NCBI GenBank assembly: GCA_023653785.1
Contig: JAMKCH010078729.1
Coordinates: 1-64,000, forward strand
Direction of reading: 5' to 3'
DNA: 64,000 nucleotides
Source of the DNA: Ophioderma brevispina
Taxonomy: Eukaryota > Echinodermata > Ophiuroidea > Amphilepidida > Ophiodermatidae
Below the pieces are notes generated by a model. It saw only the letters and a list, made by a program, of their open reading frames with translations. It was not told where the DNA came from and ran no database searches. Below are positions 56,876 through 64,000 of the stretch, piece after piece. The number at the start of each line of letters is the position of its first letter. The first letter of the stretch is position 1. A program made the position numbers and the translations under genes.

Positions 56876-56952
56876 CGGTGATAGACTCAGTCGGTTAGAG
56901 CGTCTTCGTGCATGTAATACGAAGGTAGCCGGTGTGAATCCGGCCAAGCGCA
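56876..56952 (+). repeat. tRNA-like segment, array unit 5 (inverted)
   Basis: On the plus strand: GATAGACTCAGTCGGTTAGA, an anticodon arm TTCGTGCATGTAATACGAA, the T arm GCCGGTGTGAATCCGGCC, then a short T-run (GGGGTTTTTC). Its unit starts abruptly inside TTCGAACCTAACACC at about 56831, so the unit is truncated at the inversion junction. Confidence 0.65.
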
Positions 56953-57026
56953 CATGGGGTTTTTCAACCTGTCGTGCGCTGGCCATCTCCAGGAAAAGAT
57001 TAATACATTATACATAATTACAGGAT

Positions 57027-57475
57027 TTCTGTATTTCTGTAGTTCAGTTTGTAATAACAAGGACGTAATTGTGAATATGGGTAGCACTTGGGAATCTTTT
57101 GGCGACAAAGCATTGGAACTGGGAGACTTTCAGTGAGAAATAGCCATATCAACTTGTCAGTAGTTTTCCTCTAAATCAGGGTTTCGATGCAAACTGTCCC
57201 AAAAATAAGTGATCATTTAGTAACCATAATTTGGGTAATTGACTATTAGAGTTACTTTCCTTCAAATTAGGGGTCCATGCCTATTGGTTAGACTAGAGTA
57301 GATTGGGGAGGCTTTGGGTATAGATAGCGAGATAAGATATGGCAGTGCATGGGTACCTGGTGAGGGCGAAACCAAAATAGGATCTTGACATGCAGGATTT
57401 AAGTCGTCCGATGAAATCATAAAGACCTTATGGCAGCATGAATTCATGTGTAATGTCAGTCAGTCCGTGTGTGTC
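57027..57475. other. Non-coding stretch
   Basis: No recognised features. Confidence 0.45.
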
Positions 57476-57479
57476 TTCT

Positions 57480-58235
57480 GTGTGTCAAAACTTTTGGTAT
57501 CCACTTTGTTAATAAATTGTTGTATAGCTTTTTAAGTGCAGTGACAAGTTTCATACGGTATGTTTTATACATTTAGATAAGGGGTATTATGGGGGGTAAC
57601 AGATGAGAAGGTCCTTGTCATTTAGGGGTCACTTAGGGTCATACTGTACTTGTGGTATACACTTTTGTTTGTCTAGCTTTGTAGTGCCGTGAGGATAAGT
57701 TCATATTATTATGCTTATCCATTGAGACAAGGGGTCTTATTGGCGTAACATGAGAGGCAAAGATCATTAGTGGTCCTTTGGGTAATTTTATCTGGTGCAT
57801 GTGGTATGCACATGGTGTGTGCATTTTAGGGCAGTTTTATGGATTCAAAAGTTGTACTTGGTAATGCTTAATTTGAGACAAGGGGTCTTACCTGGGGTAA
57901 GAGATTATAGGTCAAAGGTAATCCAGGGGTCACTTGGGGTCATACTTTTGCATTGTCTACTTTTTATTGTGTTGATTGAGTTCATACGTGGTGTGCTTAT
58001 ACATTGAGACAAGGGGCTTATGTGGGTAAAAGATAAGGTCAAAAGGAGATCATGGGTCCACTTGGTGGGCATGTGATATCAAAATTTGGTTCAAAAGGGT
58101 AGCTTTTAAGTGCAGTGATGGATCATTCATACTTGGTATTCCATGAACATTGTTGACAGGAGTCTTCGTGGGGTAACTACTGAGAGGTCCAATGTCATTC
58201 AGTGATCATTAGTGTCGTTACTTGGCTCTCACTTA
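57480..58235 (+). repeat. Degenerate tandem array, ~150-bp units (about five)
   Basis: Each unit carries AGTGCAGTGA- or GTTCATAC-type words, CTTATACATTGAGACAAGGG, GGTAA-AGAT-A-AGGTC and CAGGGGTCACTTGGGGTCAT. Versions of GAGACAAGGGGTCTTA lie near 57575, 57722, 57873, 58004 and (decayed) 58155. The GGTCA words relate it loosely to the other minisatellites in the window. It is non-coding. Confidence 0.65.
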
Positions 58236-58239
58236 TTGA

Positions 58240-58720
58240 TGAAATAATTTGGGACCACTGTCCCTATTTTACCCCATTTCTGATAGTGACCTGTGCTGCT
58301 TCCGGAGCACTCTGTCCCATTTCCCCCTCCCACGGGCGGCCTATGCTAAGCCTGTCCAACAAAGTTTTCTGGAAGTGGTATACATATTGACTTTTAAGTA
58401 TTTTGTTGTTAATAACCTGAACTAAAGTAATGCAGAAATCCTGTATTATGTTTTTTAAAGAAAAAATAGAATTTCTGGTCAAAAAGAAAATCTCTTTGCA
58501 GATAATGTGCAATTAAAAATGAGTTTAAAAATCAAGTTACAATTATATAAAAAGGCTTTTGATTGTGTGAATAATTGGCACCCTGTGGATTCTGCTACTC
58601 AGTACATACATTGCTCCTTGCTATCGACAGGATTACTAGGCTATAGAGCAACGTGTTGTAAACATAAATGTTTTTGTACTTAGATTTTACCAGAAATGAT
58701 TATTAAAAAACACTATTATA
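58240..58720. other. Non-coding stretch
   Basis: Nothing recognised. Confidence 0.45.
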
Positions 58721-58726
58721 TGTCGT

Positions 58727-59480
58727 TCAACAACTCCCGTATCTCCTTGTATCGAGCGTACCGTTGTCGATTGTCATTCTGAATGATGCATGAGACTTGT
58801 AAGTGGTTGCCTTTTGCGACGCTTTAGAATCGTCTTCCAATTCCCGTCTGGCATAGCTCCTGCAAACCTTTAGGAGGAACCTTAGCCGATCAAGCTCGCC
58901 AAGAAAATGTGATGAACCTGGTAGCCAAACCCCCCACCAACACCCTTTGAGGATCAGAAATGCCACGGATTCACTTGCTACCACTACATGACCCTCCGTC
59001 ACAGTATCCTATCGATCATCCTGGATCAATGATATGAGCAATGGTCATCCTCTACTTTGAACCTAACGCAGTTTGTGGACATCCCAGCTAGCAAGCCCAA
59101 AGCTGTTACCTTGATAGGAAAGCATCGGCCAACATCACAGAATCAGAACTGACGTTGTTCCTCACAAAGAACTCCTTCACAAGATCGGCGTAGAACTTTC
59201 ACTAAACTCGATTGTGGGAGCCACAAACCAGTAGCCACATCCTAGATGACTGTGCGGTCGACAATTTCCCAAGAGGATCCCATGCCTGATCAACCCTGGA
59301 TGATGAAACTATTCAGCTGGTTAAGGACGGATCTTCCACTGTGATTTTGGACTTGTCCGAACTAACGAACGATCTGTAAATTAGCGCATCACTCCGGACG
59401 GTGTTCACAAAGTGCATTACGCGGTTACGCTTAATTCGACGCACTGTTCGTCAGGTTTAGAACTCGGAGTACGCGCAAGG
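58727..59480. other. Unidentified GC-richer block, probably former coding DNA
   Basis: Composition is clearly less AT-rich than on either side, with frequent CpG. On the minus strand 58727-59002 is open for 91 residues (ELDRLRFLLKVCRSYARREL in the middle), and EFFVRNNVSSDSVMLADAFL is readable near 59125-59185. On the plus strand DDETIQLVKDGSSTVILDLS is readable near 59300-59360. Stops break all frames. I do not recognise the protein. A decayed mobile-element gene is more likely than a host gene. Confidence 0.4.
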
Positions 59481-59484
59481 ACCA

Positions 59485-60910
59485 CGTGAAACCAAAGCAA
59501 AAACAAAAAAACTATTAAATATTACTAGGAAGATTTCTGTCAAACTGGGAGCTTATGTTTAAGTGAGAATAATTATGTGTTCCTGTAAAAATATAACGAT
59601 AGTAAGAAGGAATTTTCGTTGTTGAAAGGGATTTCAAATTGTTTCAGAGTTGTTTCATCCATGTCCATCATATTTACATATTTTTAGCCACTCGGGCAGC
59701 CTCGCAGCATAAAATATGTGGATGCATTGGATGCAATCGTTTGATTTGTGATGATCCAGTCTGAAACATGTTGAATCCTTAATTTTTACATTTGCCATAA
59801 ATTTAGCTGATCAAAATGGTCCATTTGACTGTGTGTCATTCCGCTCAGGGGGTTAGGACACGATCTGCTCGAATTAGGCATTAGGGGATTTCCAAACGGT
59901 AATTTGGGGAAACGCTACGTGCCATTTACTATGGCAGTCCCTCGGTCCCAGTGACATTAAAAAATCATCTCTTAAACCTTTGTTCAAAAGATCTTAGAAT
60001 ATCATTATAAAATTAAGAAACAAATATTGGCTTCAAAATCCGTCGGGTTAGTGGTATTAACCCGCTGCAAAATAGTGTATTTCCAAAAAAACGGTCATTT
60101 AGATTTATATTCGGTGACAGGCCTAGTCTTTAGTCAAGTCTGTGTGTAAACCGTTCGTAATATGCGTAAGAGCGCCCTCCTACGCTAAGCTTTGAACAGA
60201 CCTACAACCTGGAGTTGATACCGTTTTGAATTTGCTGTTGCTGTAAGGTTGGCAAGTGGTCCTACCCCCCCTGATGCCTCTATATGATTGCAAACACACA
60301 AGTCACTCTCAGAATTGTACCAATTAATTTTGTAGCAAAGGGAGATTTATGGAATCTGGGTAATGTGGCATGGTGATACTTCATGGCTTCAATGAGGCCT
60401 TTAGCCTGATTGCGTTGTTACAGTAGCATGAGGATCCATTGGTTGAGTGTCGTTCTTGTATAGTAAATTTTGAGAGTACAAATGCAGAATAGAGCTCAAT
60501 ATGCTTGATTCACTTTCTAAAATATTGAGGTATACGTTTAATTATTCATCCTTGTTTGATGTCCCTTTGAGAGTAATTAGCCTGAGGCCATATGAGAATG
60601 GAGACCAAAATACCTGTTTTCATTTGCATTCACATGGGTAAGATCACCTGGGAGCATAGCAGACTTTGCTTTGGGTAGGGGTGTGTGGATTGAAGCACCA
60701 AATTTGGGATCTTAGGTACTGATATTTTTGTGAAAATTTTTAAAAAGTTGTGAAAGATCCATTAAAATGGATCTTTGGATCCGAATTTTGGACCAATTTT
60801 ATGAATTTGGAAACTTCTTTTGGTGCCAAATTTAGAGAATGTAGAGTTGAAAAAATACACTTTTTGGCTATTTTGTCGCTGGTCCCATGTCTGCTTAGTA
60901 TAAATTTCCC
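59485..60910. other. Non-coding stretch
   Basis: No genes or relics recognised. 59860-60190 is somewhat less AT-rich. Confidence 0.45.
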
Positions 60911-60916
60911 CCTTAA

Positions 60917-61256
60917 TTAGGCCAAGTAAAATAATTATTAGTTTGTTATGTGAACTTTTTTTCTAAAAGGTGGATGCAGGCACTTTTTTTGGGCTTTTCC
61001 AAAACAACTGTTTTCCCACCAAAGACAATAGATCTAGTGTCTTTTCGCCAAGACCATGCACAATCATGCAAATATATGTGTAGGGAACAAACTAGCTACA
61101 AATGAAACAAGAAAAGTTACTGACAGCTAAAATCATTGAAATTTCTCTTTTTTTAATTGTTTTTTGCAAAAATCAAAAACAAAAAATTTTGTGATGCTGC
61201 AACAAAAAAACGATGGGGTGGAGGATGAGAATAATAATTTATTTTACTTGGCCTTA
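60917..61256. mobile_element. MITE, ~340 bp, 24-bp terminal inverted repeats
   Basis: TTAGGCCAAGTAAAATAATT through ATTA at 60917-60940 and TAATAATTTATTTTACTTGG through CCTTA at 61232-61256 are inverted complements with one inserted base and one mismatch. The interior is non-coding. Confidence 0.75.
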
Positions 61257-61259
61257 CAG

Positions 61260-63285
61260 GCAAACAAATTTTTAGAGACCTTTTCTGTTTATGTGCATAC
61301 ACCTGAAACTAGTCTTTGCTAGACACAATCAACTTTAAATTGTACACAGCCTAACCAATCCTCATAAAGTGGCTCATACGGCCCAGTTACAAGAATTCAA
61401 GCATTTTGACACGTCCAAAAGACTTCATGCACAATGTAAATCACTTATTTTATTGGAAACATTATCCAACGTTTAAAACAAGTATAATGTGAACGTTCTT
61501 TTGAGCTCGGTAGAGTTCTCGTCCATGTCCAAATACTTTGGCTGGGGATTTGAAATATGAGTTGAAATCTGAATTGCATAAAACCAGAAATGGGATCTAA
61601 GTATATCCACCAAACGTTTGACCAATTTATTCACTTTTTCAAATTCCACTTATTCTAACCATATATAAATTGTAAGCACTGGGCCTACTGGGAAATATGT
61701 CATGTTATCCTGTATTTTTTTTTTCATGCACAATCCTTCCCAGGGAATTTTGAACCAATCTATCCCATAAGCATTTCAACACATACCCTTTACTGTACTC
61801 TATACCATACCAGACTTCAGGATAAATGTTTAAATTTTTTATCATGTATCTAACTTCCATCTATTCTGCATCTTTTTAATACTGCACAGTATTTTTTGAT
61901 ACCGTATGCATAGTTTTGTTACTTGGTTTTGTAACTTATTTTATCACTGGTAATATGGTAAATGTGCGATCTTTTATAGCATCCACAAACAATTAAGGAT
62001 TAAATGAAGAATGCTTGTAAAGGCTTGTTGCAATGGTGCTGCAGTAGTTTAGTGGGAAATAAGTAGGCCCTATGCAAAGCATTAATATCGGAAGTTGCTG
62101 CATACATGACCCTGAGCTGCGGCCGTTTGTGACACATCTCAGTACAAGGTTTGAGTGATTAAATTTGTAGAGAGCATAAGAGGAACCCTGGAACATGATT
62201 CTAAGTGCTGCAAAGGGTGCCTTAATGAGAGGATGTCTAGAAAAGAGTACACAGGGTCAAATTTATATAAATTGATCATCAGTTGAAAGTATACCGATGT
62301 TATTTTTCTAACGATAAGGATTCGGTATAGTTTGTACTATAACAGCCTTAAGTCTTGGATTAACAGGTTAAAAACAGCAAAAAAATCATATAAAAAGGCT
62401 CATTTCAGTTGTACAGGGGTCAAATTTTTAATTGCTCAATTGGATTTTAAAAATGTGCCAAATTTTTGGTGGGATAGTTGTGACTCTCTTAAATACTAAG
62501 TTACCACCAAAGATATGGGGCAAAAAGGTCAAGCCCCTTTGAATACAATTGTCGAACAACTATATTTAAGGGTGGGCAACGAGAGATTTCAATATAAAGG
62601 GGCCCCTAAAAAAATAAAAAATGTGATTTTTGCCCTGATGTAGCCTAGCTTTTCATCAAAAACATAACCATGAAAGGTTAAGCTGAGAAATATTTCGTTG
62701 GTACAAAAATTGTGAATTTCTAGTTTTTAGTAGGGAGCAAATACAAAATTCGCCTATGGTTTTATAATTGAAATATAAGCAAATCAGATCACCTGGTTTC
62801 TTCACCCTCCCAGCCCCGCCCCCCCCGCCCCAAAACCCCCTCTTTTAACATTTCTGTAGCCAAATACAAGGTAAAAATCAATTGAGTGTCTAGTCCTATA
62901 TTAAAATTCTATTAGACACAATATTTGATGCTCGAAAAATCTCTCGTGCACCTTTAAGCCATCAACAGTCAGTGACTTCACTATGAATAATATATAGGCA
63001 CTGACAAGAAGTGTAACTGGTTAAATTTGTCAAAGCCCACTTTAATTGGTTATTTAAGGTCAACATTAATTTGAACAAAATCTAGCATAAGTGTCCGTCC
63101 AGCGTGACTTCTTCAATTCTGCTCATTAAAAACATTACATAATTATAGTGAGTATATTCTTGTATTGAGCAAAAGTGTAAGAATATTCTGATTTTGTTTT
63201 TGCACCCCAATAAGGAGAGAATTCAGTTTTTTATAGCGCCCCGATAGAAAAGCCCCATTACCCCTACAGCAAATGGTCTGGCCCA
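61260..63285. other. Non-coding stretch
   Basis: AT-rich, with a C-run near 62820. The minus-strand frame at 61993-62196 has no motif. Confidence 0.5.
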
Positions 63286-63288
63286 TAA

Positions 63289-63781
63289 CACTGTAAACTC
63301 AAAGTGACCTAAGAAGGAAAATCAACCTACTCATAATCTGCATGTCAATGAGAATTAGTCTTGGCTAACAATAAAAAGCACTCACAGTTAGGGCTCTATT
63401 ACCCCACTTAGGATGCTAGTTATAGCCAAACTATGTTCTCAATTACCATTAGGAACCACTCGAAGAACACGCACTTGAAATCCTTGCTTCAAGTACTTTC
63501 AAGTGCTGTGCCCTTCTAGTGGTCCCCTTCTTAACACTGGAGAACATAGCATTTGGCTCCCCCCCCCCAAAAAAAAAAAAAACCCCAAAAAAAAACCCCA
63601 CCCCACCCCCCCCCCCAAAATTCCCCACAACCCCAAAAACCACCCCCAAAACTTCCCTAAGTTTGAGTACTAGAGCCCTAACTGTGAGTGCTTTTTTTTG
63701 TTTGCCACGACTAAATTCGCATTGAACATGCCGATTATGATAGGTTGATGTTTCCTTCTTAGTCCCTTTGAGTTTACAGTG
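63289..63781. mobile_element. Fold-back element interrupted by a C/A homopolymer tract
   Basis: The left arm 63289-63462 (CACTGTAAACTCAAAGTGAC, GCACTCACAGTTAGGGCTCT, ACTATGTTCTC, GGAACCACT) is inverted against 63518-63781 (AGTGGTCCCC, GGAGAACATAGCA, AGAGCCCTAACTGTGAGTGC, GAGTTTACAGTG). The right arm carries about 95 bp of C- and A-runs at 63560-63655 that have no counterpart in the left arm. Proline- and glycine-rich open frames over this tract are artefacts. Confidence 0.75.
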
Positions 63782-63799
63782 ATAGCCAGGTCAGAGTCA

Positions 63800-64000
63800 T
63801 TCCCGTTTGTTTGTACCTGGCCTTTTTATTGGTCAAACGCTCGGTAATATTTTGGGGGCAGGCTCGACCAATGGGCTGCGGTTTTCTTTCCCATGTTTGG
63901 TTTTCTCGCGCCATCAGTCGCCATTTGTATGTCTTCATATGCAGTCAAGCATTCCATTTTAACATCGTTTTTCTTTCGTTCGCATTTTTTCATGCTCAAA
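63800..64000 (+). promoter_or_regulatory. Promoter-like region (tentative)
   Basis: TTATTGGTCA (about 63828) and CGACCAATGGG (about 63866) are CCAAT boxes on opposite strands. TTTTCTCGCGCC (about 63901) resembles an E2F site, with CGCCATTTG just after it. There is no TATA box. The layout suits a TATA-less promoter reading to the right, out of the window. Strand and function are inferred. Confidence 0.3.

Larger units (their letters stand above)
55689..57012 (-). mobile_element. Composite tandem array of tRNA-like units flanked by a 14-bp duplication
   Basis: Four head-to-tail units of about 293 bp start near 55690, 55985, 56275 and 56568. A truncated fifth unit from about 56831 is inverted. 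CATAATTACAGGAT occurs exactly at both borders (55675-55688 and 57013-57026), as expected of a target-site duplication made when the whole array was inserted. Each unit has a tRNA-shaped segment, a T-run just behind it, and a tail containing CTGGAGATGGCCAGCGCACG on the plus strand. Open frames across the array are shadows. Confidence 0.8.

Noticed and set aside
55795..56952. Calling the five segments functional tRNA genes
   Set aside because: The anticodon loop lacks T33, several stems are decayed, loops differ in length, and they sit in a duplicated mobile-type array.
63449..63725. Gly-rich and Pro-rich frames
   Set aside because: Produced by the C/A homopolymer tract inside the fold-back element.

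Overview
This is animal nuclear DNA: AT-rich, almost entirely non-coding, and packed with decayed transposable elements. There are no operons, no bacterial gene density and no CRISPR. DIRS-type tyrosine-recombinase retrotransposon remains, several non-LTR (LINE) relics, at least three tRNA-related SINE families, many fold-back elements and minisatellites built on GGTCA-type words together suggest a marine invertebrate, probably a deuterostome such as an echinoderm or hemichordate. The species cannot be fixed from sequence alone.

The only convincing intact protein-coding gene is on the minus strand at 31336-32523. It is a 395-residue rhodopsin-like (class A) G-protein-coupled receptor in a single open frame. 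It has every hallmark of the fold and lacks the amine-binding Asp in TM3. Its ligand cannot be assigned.

Layout. 1-1945: relic of a DIRS-like retrotransposon (end of reverse transcriptase, RNase H, tyrosine recombinase), with a LINE relic at 2130-2790 right behind it. 3-31 kb: intergenic or intronic DNA with a LINE 3' relic (5.86-6.19 kb), hairpins and MITEs (3.0, 7.15, 8.4, 9.3, 25.9, 30.5-31.0 kb), SINE A copy 1 (13.65-14.13 kb, minus), minisatellite-type repeats (10.0, 18.1, 21.4, 24.3, 27.75, 28.3-29.24 kb) and a possible RTE-type 3' tail (26.1 kb). 31.3-32.5 kb: the GPCR gene. 33.9-46.6 kb: a repeat allelic in structure to the 28.5 kb repeat but lacking its insertion, G-rich repeats, SINE C (34.6 kb), SINE A copy 2 (37.84-38.40 kb, plus), SINE B copies (39.4, 42.84, 42.96 kb), a 553-bp fold-back element, a near-perfect local duplication beside poly-A, and a 1.33-kb element with 25-bp perfect terminal inverted repeats. 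49.3-50.73 kb: minus-strand LINE relic. 51.5-52.1 kb: broken plus-strand relic of an unnamed multicopy protein family. 55.69-57.01 kb: the most unusual object, a tandem array of ~293-bp units, each holding a tRNA-shaped segment followed by a T-run; the whole array is flanked by a 14-bp direct repeat and its last unit is inverted. 57.5-58.2 kb: another degenerate tandem array. 63.29-63.78 kb: a hairpin disrupted by a C/A homopolymer tract. 63.8-64.0 kb: a stretch resembling a TATA-less promoter that may lead into a gene beyond the window.

No functional pathway is shared among these loci. The window is best read as one receptor gene embedded in a dense and partly nested repeat landscape.
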